Assembly: GCA_000467715.1 (NCBI GenBank)
Contig: AJFK01000026.1
Coordinates: 161,456 to 225,455, forward strand
Source of the DNA: Hysterium pulicare CBS 123377
Lineage: Eukaryota > Ascomycota > Dothideomycetes > Hysteriales > Hysteriaceae
Length of the DNA stretch: 64,000 nucleotides
Direction of reading: 5' to 3'
Below are positions 32,749-44,226 of this stretch, piece after piece. The translations under genes were made by a program, and so were the position numbers. A model generated the notes under the pieces. The model was given only the letters and a program-made list of their open reading frames with translations. It had not been told where the DNA came from and searched no databases. Position 1 is the first letter of the stretch; each line of letters starts with the position of its first letter.

Positions 32749-35039
32749 TCACGCATGATCCTCATTTCCCTCGTACGCAGCACACCTCATCAGGCTATCA
32801 AAGAAAGCCATATCGACGCCTTGGAAAGCCCAGTCTGCTCCCACAGCGGCTAACTCCGGGTACTCTTGATGCTGCAAGAAAGAATCAGATAAGTCGTTCT
32901 GAAATTGCGGCATCATATGTGTGTTGGCAACATTGTTGGCGCCAGTAGAGGTTCTTAAAAGTACCTCGACATGGCCGTCGCCAGCATGGGCCGGTGACAT
33001 GACCTCACTATTTGAATATTCACTAGTACCAGCAAGCTCAGAGGGGCTTTGCTTGTCCGCTATTTGCGACTGAGTTGAGCGACTACTTGTCGCAGTAGCT
33101 TGTAATTTGGGAACCTGCTTGCTCACACCCTCGCGGGCAATCTTGATGATGCCAAAATAGGGAATATGTACGCTCACAATAGCATCATCATCCGGATCTG
33201 GTAGCGCCGTCTCGATCTTGGTTTCATGCACGCTCACTCTCCTGGCACAACTTGAGTGGCCATCCGCCGTCTCAACCTCGATAGCCAACAGCCTGCGTAG
33301 CAAGTCGGCGCTTTGCGCACTGAGTGCATCTGAATTGAGACGATTAACCTCTTCCATATGCTCTTGCGCTTGCTCAATCATGGCGCGATCCGTAAGATAC
33401 TGGTGAGCAAGGACATTCTGTGCGTCTGAAGACCGGTGGCTTTCTAGGTGTGCTAGTAGCAAGGTCATGGCTGCCATAAGGGCGAGGAAGTCGACGATGC
33501 GACAGCTCCAACTGTAGGCGATTCGGTTGAAGCTGCGTAGTGTGATGAAGCGCGAGAGCACCTCCCGCGAGGCGTTCACACAAGTGATTCGGGAATACTC
33601 GTATTTATACTCGGCTGCCGATGAGGAGCGAAGCATGTAGGGTAGATGGAGCTGGTTGAGAAGGTTGTAGTGGAGTAACTGAGCGAACAGCCGTCTCGTG
33701 TCCCAGAACAGAGCGTTCGAGTCGGTTGAGGCAACGTTGTCCAGATTCGGTGCCAACCACCACTTACTGGGGAGGCTTCTGGCCGCTCTCTGCAACTCCA
33801 CGTCGAGGGTTTGCGTCAAGGTGAGGTCATCGGAGGTTCGACTGGATTCATTGCGCCCCAGGATCCGCGAGGCGAGAACGCAGTGTATTCGCTCGAGACG
33901 TCCTGTAGGAGTGTCGTTTGCAAGCATCGCATCGGAAGCCATGCCGCAGTCAAGTGGACCTTGAGGAAGGCCTAACATGAGACTAAGATGGCGGTCCAGA
34001 AAAAGGATTCGAAACCACATAAGCTGCGGGTGATAATTCGTTTTGGGGTCAAGGACCTTATACTGTGCCCGATTATCCAATCGATCAAGGTCCATCAGCT
34101 GTGCAATGCCAATAGCTCTCCGGCCCGCTACCCAGCTTCGTCGGAGATTACCAACATTCGCTTGATACATACTCTCGATCATGACGCACTCCAGGCCTTC
34201 GATGCTGCCAAGAAGCTCGTCATTTGTCGTGACGAGATTAATTGCTAGATCTGCCAATCGTTCCCTGATGGCTGGTGGCGATTCTGACAGGCCTTTCATC
34301 TCCTCGTGAACCTCGGGGTGGAGATGCTGTAGGAAGATGGCCAGCTGGAGCATGTGTCTCGCTATCAAAACAGGATGCAAAGTCGGTCCAGGGGTCTCCA
34401 GCAAGCTTTCGGCCGTTTTCAACCCATTTTGATGGAGAGTAGTGTATGGCATGGTCAGTATCTCGTGGGCGAGAACGGGGACGAAAGGATGACGATTGGC
34501 AGTACATATTTTCTCCATATCTTGTTGCGATGGCAATGATTGATGCAAAAACCGAGACAACCTCTCATATTTGCCTTGAGAGACTGGCGCACCAGTAGCA
34601 GATTGAAACTTGTACAGTTCAGAAGCGACGGAGCAATTCTGATGAAAACAGTCAGTAATAGTTACACGACGCCAACATCTCAAATACGAACTTGATAAAA
34701 TGCTAGAGATGGTGAGGGTTCCAAGTTCATTGATGCTGGAGTGAGCATGCTGTTGGTTCTTCTGCCATCTTCACTGGGCGTCATGGTTGTTCTTTCATCC
34801 AAAGTGGTGTCGGTAAAGATAGAAGGTGAGGTATCTTCGGGGTACTCTTGACTGACACATTTGGAACCCCGTCGTCGGCAGCCGTTGCAAATAGCGTTAG
34901 TGGGCGGGTCCAAGATACACTTCATTTTGCGTCGCTTGCACTCCCAGCAGCTACGGGTTCCCTTCCGGACTCTCCTCCGCTTCGCTTCGGCGCGGGCATG
35001 AGTGTCTGTATCGCCATCTGTATCCACAAAAGAATACAT
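32749..35039 (-). CDS. Zn(II)2Cys6 transcription factor, 745 aa
   Basis: Exons 35039-34692 and 34638-32749 (53-nt intron with a TTACTGAC branch site, CATCAG acceptor). The zinc cluster is CX2CX6CX9CX2CX6C at residues 31-61, after a basic RRRVRKGTR stretch. The remainder resembles the middle homology region of fungal regulators: helical segments through ~120-530, including the YHPQLMWFRILFLDRHLSLM motif. The C-terminus is acidic/Gln-rich. It is nuclear and DNA-binding. It sits next to, and transcribed away from, the MFS exporter gene at 35842, so it may regulate that gene or the PKS block. The target is unknown. The start at 35039 is the first true ATG; the longer frame begins with GTG. Confidence 0.88.
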
Positions 35040-35841
35040 TGCGTGACTGTGTATAACCCGGGACACTAGACTCGACCTTAAGAATATGGAGGTGGAAAGT
35101 GGAGAGTTGGGGAAGACGAATGAGTGTTGACCAAGCTGGCAAAGCTGACAAAGCTGACAAAGCGCATTCGACCGTACCTAGGTAATTCGACCGTGAATGC
35201 GCACGTGACGCGGCGGTCGAACTCTACAATTTCGGAATATCACACACAAGACAGGACGGATTATTAATTACCTAGGTACCTTATCTTTGGTAAAGTATAC
35301 CAAAAGAACTAATTTCTTTACAATTAGCTTTCCTCTGATCAACTCCATTAACTAAACTCCATCCAACGAACCAGAATCCAACTTCGATCGATCCATCTAC
35401 CCACCTGCAGGTGACATCATACGCTCACGCCCTCGCACTCTCACACCTACGTCCTATCTACATTGAACACTGCACTCCGTGCCGATGCAGAATAAGCCGG
35501 AGATGTCTCCACCACGGCGGACCAAGAAACCACCGGCGGACGAATCCCTCCATTCTTCTTGAAGAAGAGTTTGATTAAGCTCAATCGCGCGTAGGCAGTG
35601 ATTATATTTAAAGCTCTCATTCATGATTGATTTCATTGAATGGTGTAACAGTGTTGCTTTGGTTTCCTCCATTCTTCTTATAACAGCGAATACCTCCACC
35701 TCCCCCTTGATCGATTGCCCCTACAACTTCCAAGTCAACACAAAGGATCCTCATCGTCACCCTCTCAATACTCCAACTCAGAACAACCAAGAAGCACATT
35801 CGGTCCAGAAAGCAGACTTTGACAGCGAACAGAAAGCCGAA
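35040..35841. promoter_or_regulatory. Divergent promoter between regulator and MFS exporter
   Basis: An ~800-nt divergent intergenic region with CT-rich leader sequence near the exporter. The frame of the exporter is open upstream to 35623 without a better start. A GACCGTGAATGCGCACGTGAC string near 35190 and the near-inverted GCATTCGACCG at 35164 might be regulator binding sites (low certainty). Confidence 0.4.
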
Positions 35842-37656
35842 ATGGAAGGAAGCAACCCCACAGACTCGGAGACTGGGAAAAGCAGCGGCGTGCAGTCCGC
35901 AGCCCACAGCATCCAATTGCAGGAGAACAATAACACTACCAACAGCGGCCATGACCTATCTGCTGAGGAGGCGCCCAAAGAGTACGCAACAGGCTTGAAG
36001 CTATTTCTCGTCATGCTCAGCCTCTGCATGAGCACCCTCCTCGTGGGTCTGGAGCTTGGCATCATCTCTACTGCCATCCCAGGCATCACTGACAAATTCC
36101 GCCGTATTCAAGACGTCGGATGGTATGGATGCGCCACCTTTCTGCTCGTTGCCTCCTCGTCGTCAATGTGGGGCAAAGCGTACAAGTACCTCAACATCAA
36201 GTTTGCATACCTTACATCTATCCTATTTGTCCTGGTCGGGAGCGTCGTGTCTGCAGCGGCTCCGAACAGCGCTTCTGTCATTGTTGGTCGAGCTATTCAA
36301 GGCTTAGGAATCGCCGGTACTCTTAGCGGCTCTGTCATCGTCATCAACCATGTGGCCCACCCCAAGTTACATCCTATGCTCATAGGTATCTGGACAGGGG
36401 TTTTCATCATATCGACTATTCTAGGCCCTTTGATTGGTGGTGCTTTTACCAGTGGAGTTTCCTGGCGATGGTGTTTTTGGATCAACCTACCGCTTGGAGG
36501 GCCCATCATCGCCCTAGTGGTGTTCTTCTTCTACATACCAAAGCACGTAAAGCCTACTCCAGCCACATGGAAAGAGATTCTTCTACAACTCGATTTTCCA
36601 GCCTTTCCCTTCTTGCTAGCTTCACTAGTTTGTTTAGCATTAGCCCTACAACAAGGCGGCCAGACCCATGCATGGAGTGCAGGCTCTATAATCGCCTTAT
36701 TAGTCCTTTGGCCTTGCTTCACTATTATTTTTGTTATTATTGAGCAGGTTCAGGGAGCACGCGCTATAGTTCCCCTGAAGATACTGAAACCGCGTTTGAC
36801 ATGGTCAAATGCCTTATTTGCCTTCTTGTAAGTACCTAGCCACCTATTCTTTCATATTATCTCTAGCATGGCTAACTGGTAACTAGCACTAATGCCGCCA
36901 ACTACCAGATAATCTTCTATCTCCCCATCTATTTTCAGTCTATCCACGGCATGTCAGCTATTAAAAGCGGCGTTAACTTACTTCCCTTCTTGGCTTTCTT
37001 TGCTTTAGGAGCTGTAGTCAGTGGTGGGGTTATCGGGAAGACACGGTACCTGCAGCCCTACCAGTTAATCAGTGGCCTCATGTCAACCGCTGGCATGGCC
37101 TTATTCTACACCCTGGAAGTCGACTCTTCGAAAGCTCGGTATATCGGCCCTCAGATCCTCTTTGGTTTTGGACTCGGCTTTGGTAACCAGATTCCCATGA
37201 CGGCAGTGCAGGGTCTCTCCAAGCCCGAAGAGATGGCAAGTTCTTCTGGCATCATACTGAGTAAGTCCCTCATAACAATCCATATCTTCTTTTAATGCGC
37301 TGTCTCCACTAACTTCAGGTCCAGTGATGCAGGCTCTCAGTGGGACCTACTTTATCCTAGTAGCACAATCCATATTTGCCAACCGCATGCTGCATAAACT
37401 CAAAACCACCTATCCCAACATCAACGCTGGCCAGGTTATCAATACTGGCGCATCTGAAATCCAACGAGTCTTCCGAGGTTCAGATTTGGCTGATGTGCTT
37501 GATGCTTATATGATTGGTATCAAGGACGTATTTGCCTTCTCTCTTGCTACCTCTGCATTAACTGTTCTTATAGCCCTTGTGATTCCTTTCCAAAGACTTC
37601 ATGATCATGGCAGTGAGAAGACGGAGGAGACGGAGGAGAAGGTGGCGGCTGTCTAG
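35842..37656 (+). CDS. MFS drug/metabolite exporter (14-TM DHA2 type), 565 aa
   Basis: Exons 35842-36827, 36887-37260 and 37319-37656 join in phase (introns 59 and 58 nt). A hydrophilic N-terminus of ~50 residues precedes about 14 hydrophobic segments. Family motifs are LVGLELGIISTAIPGI (motif D1 region), DVGWYGCATFLL, GRAIQGLGIAGTLSGS (motif C region) and GVSWRWCFWINLPLGG. This pattern is shared with toxin and secondary-metabolite exporters such as AflT- and GliA-type proteins. It is expected in the plasma membrane as an H+ antiporter. Its place between a regulator and the P450/PKS suggests export of the polyketide product, but the substrate cannot be read from sequence. Confidence 0.88.
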
Positions 37657-38502
37657 ACTTAGAGTTTTCCTTGTCATCCGACCTCGAAAATGGTACTGGA
37701 GTTTATGAAAATAGGGGTTGACCGTCGTTTAGTCGTGGTCTCATTGAGTACTCGACTGAACTTCATATTCCTTAAGAGATGTTCACGTTCTTACATAAAA
37801 GGGAAGCGAGAGGTTAGTGACTAAAATTTGGGAGTCATTGATCCTGTGGAGAAAAAGAGACTCTGACATTCATTCTCTTCGTCTGTGTTCATTGTGAGGA
37901 TAAATTCTCCTTGAAGCAGTATATTTTCACAACATTTTTGGCAAGACATTTGGGATGCTTCCGTTGGGGAGGTGTCTATAAGTGAAATTTCTTTTGGATT
38001 ACTATTTGGGAAGTTGTTGAGGGAAAGCCTTCTATTAATCGCGGTCTAGTAAAAGGGCCAAAGTTCCTCCAGCCATTTAGACGTCGTTGCGAGATAGACT
38101 AAAACTAGATAGATCCTCTATTATCAATACAACAACACTACATCGCCCCATGAATCTCCACGGCTTTTCTTCGAACCTTGCCTACTCTTTTACTGGGACG
38201 AGACGCAGCCCATATCATGGGTCATGAATCTACCGAAGAAGAAATCTTGATATACGTCAACAAGAAATCCTTGACCGGTATCGTGAAGGTGATGAAGCAA
38301 GGTCTGTATGGGCACATGTGTTTTCTGGTATTCAATGTGTGCTAGGCAGCAAGTCGAAAAATACTCTCGTAGCACAGGTCAAGAGTCAAATTGGCGAAGG
38401 CGTGTTGATCTACCTAGGATATAAGTAAGGTTATTCTAATCAACGACGGTAAGCTTTATCTTTTCAGCCTGATCTTTCCTATATTCTAGAGAAGTTTTTT
38501 GC
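37657..38502. other. Intergenic, nothing recognised
   Basis: Convergent 3' flanks of the MFS exporter and the P450. AT-rich, no coding signal. Confidence 0.45.
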
Positions 38503-40379
38503 TTATCTTCCTACTTCCAACCCCATTTCTGCCCTCGGCATAAATCTCAAGTCTATCTTCTGGATCACAGTAAGGAAGAAATCCTTCCAGCTATCTGCCC
38601 ACTCATCATACTTGAACGGCTGGTCTCCTTCCTGTTCGAAACAGATCTCAAACTCTCTCACGATTCTTGCCACAATTAGTTTCAGCTCCTCCATCGCCAG
38701 CGCTCTCCCCCCACAAGCATGGGTTCCGTATCCAAACGGAATCCATGCTCGTCGATCTTTTATCAATTCGTTACCCTTCCCATCTTTCTCCGTATCCTGA
38801 TCCATCCAGCGTTCCGGCAAGAACTCGGTGGCTCTGGGAAAGTATCTTTCGTCCGACATAACGACATACTGAGAAATCCAAACCTGCGTACTCTCTGGAA
38901 TGAAATCGCCTGTCTCTATTGTGATGCCACCTTTCGGCGCGACGGCTGGCGTGCCCCCAAGGAGAGGCGCGAACATTCGCAAGCCTTCCTTCACCACACC
39001 CTCCAAGTATTTCAGATTTCTCACAGTTTCGATTGGTGGGACTCCATCGCCGTCGAAGGCATCATTCAGTTCTTGACGTATACGTGCCTGAGCGTCGGGC
39101 CGAGACGCAAGAACAGCAAAGATACGAGTCAAGGTTGTGCTTACAGAATGTGCTCCAACTGTGATAGTGAGAAGTATATGTTGCTTGAGATCCTGCTGTG
39201 TCATGACTAAGCCGGTCTCGCGGTCAGAGGCTAGTAGATGAGTGAAGATGTCTTTACGTGGAATCTCCAGAGCTTGGCGTGTGGTAAGTATGTTGTCACC
39301 CAACTTGGTGAATAGCCGGCCATCAGCGTTCATAGGGAGGTAACGGAATATTTGCTGGAGATGTGGGAGATGCCCCAATACCTTTATCGAGAGCTTGTCA
39401 GAGAGGAATTCAAGAAGTATAGATACAGAGGAGATGTGGTACATGATCTACCATCACAGCAGGAGAGCTTCACGTACCTGCATGAACTGCAAGAGGCCGT
39501 GTATCAACTCAATATGTGTGGGATCGCCGTACCCTTCTTGTAGCCCAGCATCTTGGGAGAAAGCCAGGTCCGCGATCCTGTATTGCGCCAGCTTCAGTCA
39601 TCGTTCAATACCGGAGGGAGGCATGGACCTACACATCGAAGGCCAGAGCATCTAGAAACTTGCCACATTCAACAGACTTCCCAGCTTTCTCATGCAAGAT
39701 TCGGACCGTCTTGTCCACATGGCTTTGCAGTCGGTCTGTATAATGAGATACCTCCGTTCTGGTGAAGCCTCTCCCCCTATCAAGACGAGGCCAGTAAGCA
39801 CCAGAGAGTAAGGCATTTCACTGGTAAAAGGACTTACCAAATCCGTCTCCAAGCGCTATGTCTCTCGTAGTCCCTTAGTGTTGCGATGTTATTTCCTCCT
39901 GGGATATTGAATACCTGATTGAATGTCCCTCTGATGTACTTTCCCCCGTAAAATTTTTCAATAGCATCGGCACTGCTGATAGACAACTCGTTGGGCCCGA
40001 TACGAATGACATCGCTTTTTAACTTCTCGTGGAGCGCTTTATGGGTTCTTGTAGCACGACCAAGACGAGCTTCGTTCGCATTCCACAACCCAGAGATCGA
40101 CGCAACTTTTGGGCCCGGGAATTTGGTAAGAGGCGAGAAAAAGAGGCGACGAACGATGGTGAGGAGAGTGGAGGTGAGGAGGAAGGAGGTGTTAGTAGTT
40201 ATTAGAGAGATGAAAATGGCAGGATAGGCGATGGACTGTGTGAGCAGATATGAGAAGAATATGAGATTGGCTATGATGTATGGAAAGATGTAGAGTTCAG
40301 TAGGAAATTCGGGGATGGGAGAAATGATAGAGTGTACAGCGATTGCAGCTACGACGGTCAGCAACGTAGGCGAACCCAT
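38503..40379 (-). CDS. Cytochrome P450 monooxygenase, 558 aa
   Basis: Exons 40379-39838, 39776-39633, 39577-39478 and 39393-38503 join in phase. It has the P450 signatures: FPGPKVASISGLW hinge, I-helix VGAHSVSTT (variant of AGxxT), K-helix ExxR in KEGLRM, PERWMD, and heme loop FGYGTHACGGR with the Cys ligand. The N-terminus has about three hydrophobic stretches in the first ~90 residues rather than the usual single anchor. This is seen in some fungal P450s of prenylated-alkaloid and polyketide pathways. It is ER-bound and oxidative. It neighbours the exporter, a regulator and the PKS, so a tailoring role in the polyketide pathway is likely. The regiochemistry is unknown. Confidence 0.88.
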
Positions 40380-41176
40380 AATGAAGATAAGAGGGCGCAA
40401 GACAGCTACGAAGATGAAAGCAAGTGGTAAAAGGGATTTAAGGAAGAAAAGTGAAAAAATAAAACAGTTAGAGAATAGCTAGATAATACTTTGCCAACGG
40501 TAGCATTTTCTACCCAGCACGCCATTTTCCATGCCGCACTTTTCCATGCCGCACGCCAGCGGCCCTTTTCCATGCCGTATACCTCCCGCTTGCCTCCGAT
40601 TCGGATTCGGAGTAAGCATGCATCATCGGAAGAGTGCAGTTCGCGCGCTGAGATCTAGAAGCTGGCTTGCCATTGACCCCTGCTGTGTAAATGCAGCCGA
40701 AACGACGTCCTGGTGAGATGCTTACGTGAGGCTCAGCAAGAAGCCCTGGACTAACCACTCTTACAGCGAGACACCATTGGTTAAGCTCAATGAAGTGTGG
40801 TTATATGGGCCGAGGCCAATTATATATGTCGTATCAATTGAGAAAGCCGAGGCCCGAAGATTATACGGGGACATATAAGAATCCCAGAAATGATAAGGGC
40901 GCAGGGATATACCGGGCCGCACCGCCTCGTCGAAGGGGAACATGCCAAACGGGACCTATTGAAGAGTGGGATGAGGAGTAGACAGTGCTGGAGAAACCAT
41001 GGTGTTGGATGATTCGGAAGCTTGAAGTGTTACGGCGATCCACCCGCCCTTTAAATCAAGCGTGCCTTTTTTCGAAAAGAGCGCATTTTCGGCTAAGAAA
41101 GGCACAAAAGACAAAACTCTATAGCCAAATCTACCTTCTATATATTTGAGCCTGAAACTGTCGAACATGGTGCGCT
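40380..41176. other. Intergenic with short direct repeats
   Basis: No supported gene. TTTTCCATGCCG occurs three times within 40520-40580 as a small direct repeat. The 3' flank of the regulator gene lies to the right. Confidence 0.4.
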
Positions 41177-42421
41177 CTACATGCGAATAAATAGCTCTAT
41201 CCTTTTGAGGTTCTCTCTTAGAGAGCTCAGAGCCTTGCTTCCACATTTATCTTCCATCACAATGTTAAGCAAACTCTTGCTCCGTTCATCCTTGAAAAGG
41301 CCTGTATACGTGTCTAGTCGATCAGATATACGATAAAGCATTGGCAGTCCCAGAACTCTTTCAATCATCTCAAAATGGTGAACAACTGCCTGGATTAGAA
41401 TCTTGGTTTGTAAATGGCCATGCTTGACCGAGAGACCAGCCAGTTGAAGCCCCGGCAGTATCTGAAGACCAGGTATAGAGCCTTGCGAGCTTGCTCGCAG
41501 TTTATTATAGAGCCGTGCACAAAGATCGTCGTAGATGGCGACAATCTGAAGATAAGCCGACAGTATATCGAGGAAAATGACAATGCTGATAACTGGCGGG
41601 CAGGTGGAGCCGTTGTGGTGATCTGTTGTGGCACATATTTCCTGGCTATAATCCTCTATGATGCCGAGGAAGTTCGAGATGTTCCGTAATGCGTCCCCAA
41701 ACAACAGAGGTCCCATTGAGCCAGCTTGATCTATATCCATACCACCCCGATAGCTCGACGGTGCTTCCGGAGAATCCAAGGTTTCGGTAGTAACAGCAGC
41801 CCGGTATTGGCGGGACTGCTTAGAAAGATTGATGCGAAGACTGACAAGACGGTGGTCAAACTCGATCCGAGGAGCTTGTAGGATCGGGAGCGTGCTAAGC
41901 GTGAGAACGTTGGCTGAGTTCTCGTATGCACCGCCGGTCGGATCTTCAGGAAACGCGAGACCGTAGAGGTCAAAGTCTCCAAATATGGATCTGTGATGGT
42001 TTGAGTCAAAGAAAGGCATGCTGTTTTCTGGAATTGCAGCAGACAGAGAAGTTGGAGTCGAAGTTGGAGTCGCCGGCATGTCGCCTTGACCATGGCCTGG
42101 GCCTTTGTTCGTACCTAGCCCTGACCAGTCCTCCGAGCCGAACGCCATACCCATGGGCGCAGATGAACGTCTATTGGGAGGTTGGTTTAGTCGTGGCCTC
42201 GATCCCAGACCGTCGGAACTTGAAATGGCACTCGCGGTTCTCGCATTCTCTTTAGGAGGCGGGCAGACTAGGCGTGGAATATTAGTGACACAATGTGCTC
42301 CGAGACGAAGGCAGCGGCCGCATGGTAGCGTGTTATTCTCGTCCTCTCGAGGCGGACAGCGAAGCTTCATATTGCGGCAGCGATCGCAGGCCGACCGCTT
42401 TGAGGTGGGGGCAGGAGGCAT
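41177..42421 (-). CDS. AflR-type Zn(II)2Cys6 cluster regulator, 414 aa, intronless
   Basis: The zinc cluster CX2CX6CX11CX2CX6C is at residues 12-44 (ACDRCRNMKLRC.. CGRCLRLGAHC), right at the N-terminus. A Ser/Pro/Gly-rich linker follows, then a C-terminal helical domain around 230-400 with a conserved-looking ALRNISNFLGIIEDYSQ segment, HGHLQTKILIQAVVHHFEMI and a final SLRENLKRIELF. This layout (short, N-terminal finger, C-terminal domain) is that of AflR-like pathway regulators found inside polyketide clusters. It lies between the P450 and the PKS, so it is the best candidate for the pathway-specific activator. Confidence 0.88.
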   Translation of the reverse strand: MPPAPTSKRSACDRCRNMKLRCPPREDENNTLPCGRCLRLGAHCVTNIPRLVCPPPKENARTASAISSSDGLGSRPRLNQPPNRRSSAPMGMAFGSEDWSGLGTNKGPGHGQGDMPATPTSTPTSLSAAIPENSMPFFDSNHHRSIFGDFDLYGLAFPEDPTGGAYENSANVLTLSTLPILQAPRIEFDHRLVSLRINLSKQSRQYRAAVTTETLDSPEAPSSYRGGMDIDQAGSMGPLLFGDALRNISNFLGIIEDYSQEICATTDHHNGSTCPPVISIVIFLDILSAYLQIVAIYDDLCARLYNKLRASSQGSIPGLQILPGLQLAGLSVKHGHLQTKILIQAVVHHFEMIERVLGLPMLYRISDRLDTYTGLFKDERSKSLLNIVMEDKCGSKALSSLRENLKRIELFIRM

Positions 42422-43249
42422 GGCGTGTAAGGATAGTCAACACTCAACTTCGGACGATATGCATTGGATGTGGGATATCTATATACGGAGGTCGGAGTCA
42501 AATTAGTGATAGCTTGCAACACGCCGTGACGCTCTGCCTCTGAAGTCGAGGTCTGAAGACCGAGCCAATCATTTCTCGCGCCCAGGCCAAATACGGATTT
42601 ATTCTGCACCGCCACACAAGCGCAACGCCTACAACCACAGAAGAGTCCACCGTTTTTCTCGCAGTAGGGTATACCACTTGTAGTAGTAGTATGTACCAAT
42701 GGTAATTGGGTGATTCTCTTTGCGAGCCAGTAAGTCTGCTAGTTTGTTTCCATTAAATGTATCTTTATCTAACATAGTACTAAATATGTTGCGGTTAACC
42801 CATGACTCAGCATATTTTGGTGGAGGATGGGTGATGTGGCGGTGCGAGACTACCTAGGAAAATACGCGACTTCCATGCCACGTGGCAACGACGAAGACGA
42901 TGACCAAGAGTGTCAAAGCAGCCTCTTCAGTTCACAGCATCAGCATCTCACAGCTCGAACCCAGAATCCTTCTGGGCTCTGTTCTAAGAAGGTGGAGGAT
43001 GGATCCTCCCGTGGAGCCTACGTTCCTCCCGAATTTGCAGCAGCCATGGCCAATCGGAATAGCCTCATCAGCTATCTCTTATCTTGGACACTGTCACCGC
43101 CTCAGCCATACACGGAACGCTACTGCTAATAAAATCCTTCAGGTATTTCTTACTCTATCGGTAACGCCATATTCTCCCCACGCTCTCATTCGCCATAAAG
43201 ATAACGCAGCATTCTCTTGGTACGCATCGGGTCAGCGACAGCAGACTCC

Positions 43250-43319
43250 GGTTAGTCTCCCGTTATCCTCCCGTTATCCTCCCGCTATCCTCCCGTTAGT
43301 CTCACGTCAGCCTCCCGTC
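43250..43319. repeat. 11-nt microrepeat (CCCGTTATCCT), ~6 copies
   Basis: Consecutive degenerate copies of an 11-nt unit (CCCGTTATCCT, CCCGCTATCCT, CCCGTTAGTCT, CACGTCAGCCT). Low-complexity minisatellite seed. Confidence 0.7.
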
Positions 43320-43484
43320 CGCGCCTCAGCTAATCAGGTCCTTCGGCTCTCTCTTACCTTATTCTGGCTAGCGATACTGCCTCATTGAGGCTCAAGCCGG
43401 GTAGGTACGTTGACGTCGACGTAGTATAGGTTTGATCGTTTTACTTGGTTGGTGAGAAAGAGAGAAAGTCGTTGGAAAAGATGA

Positions 43485-43560
43485 AAGAAGAAGGATGTAG
43501 GATGTAGGATTTGGGATTTGGGATTTAGGATGAAGGGAGAAGGGAGAAGGATAAACTCGG
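43485..43560. repeat. Purine-rich short repeats
   Basis: Runs of AGGATGT, AGGATTTGGG and GAAGGGA-type units of about 7 nt on the plus strand. Simple low-complexity sequence. Confidence 0.5.
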
Positions 43561-44226
43561 GCCGGGTAAAACAATATTGATTTATCAGGTATGCCTAGAA
43601 ATAGATGCTACTTCACCAGGATTGACTAAAAGTCATCCATGATAAAACACCGTGGTAACCCTGGTGAAATGTCAGGAACAAACCCCTCAGGGTTCAGAAG
43701 GTCTTCCTAGCAATACAACCGCCATGCGCATTCTAAAAGGGCAGTCTAAAAGGCTTCCCCCATTTTAAACGCTAGTCCCGCATTTCAAAAGCTACCCGTA
43801 TCTTCAGCTCCCAAGGCCATATCTTGAACACTTGAGCAAGGTATTCAGAAGATTTAGTTGAATAAGTAGTACGAAAATGGTTATATATCCGGTAGGGCTT
43901 GAATGCCAGTGCCCCGATAGCCATGCATGAGAACCATTGCTGATGAAGTTCTAGAACAAACAAGTCCGACATGCGTCGCACCGAGTCCGACGGAGGGAGC
44001 TCTGTTGCTTCGGTCGTTGTTGTTTCATCGTGTCGCCGTCGGGGTGCGCCTTCGACAATGGAACGAACCTTCTGGTCATTCTGCCTTCAGACACAGGTAG
44101 ACATAGGCCGTAGATGATGACAGATAATTTTGTATAAATGACTATAACCAGCGACGGCTCATGATGCTGTCAATACCATTCCCAATTTTCATCGCAAGCG
44201 GTTATCTTTAGGATCCCATCTTCAAC

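Larger units (their letters stand above)
42422..44226. other. PKS upstream region, no supported gene
   Basis: The 168-codon ORF at 42882-43388 has no family motif and ends in an 11-nt repeat, so I do not call it. The region holds the upstream regions of the AflR-type gene (left) and the PKS (right, last ~300 nt), plus short repeats at 43250-43319 and 43485-43560. Confidence 0.45.

Noticed and set aside
42882-43388. 168-codon plus-strand ORF upstream of the PKS
   Set aside because: No family motif. The last third is an 11-nt low-complexity repeat, and there are no splice or context signals.
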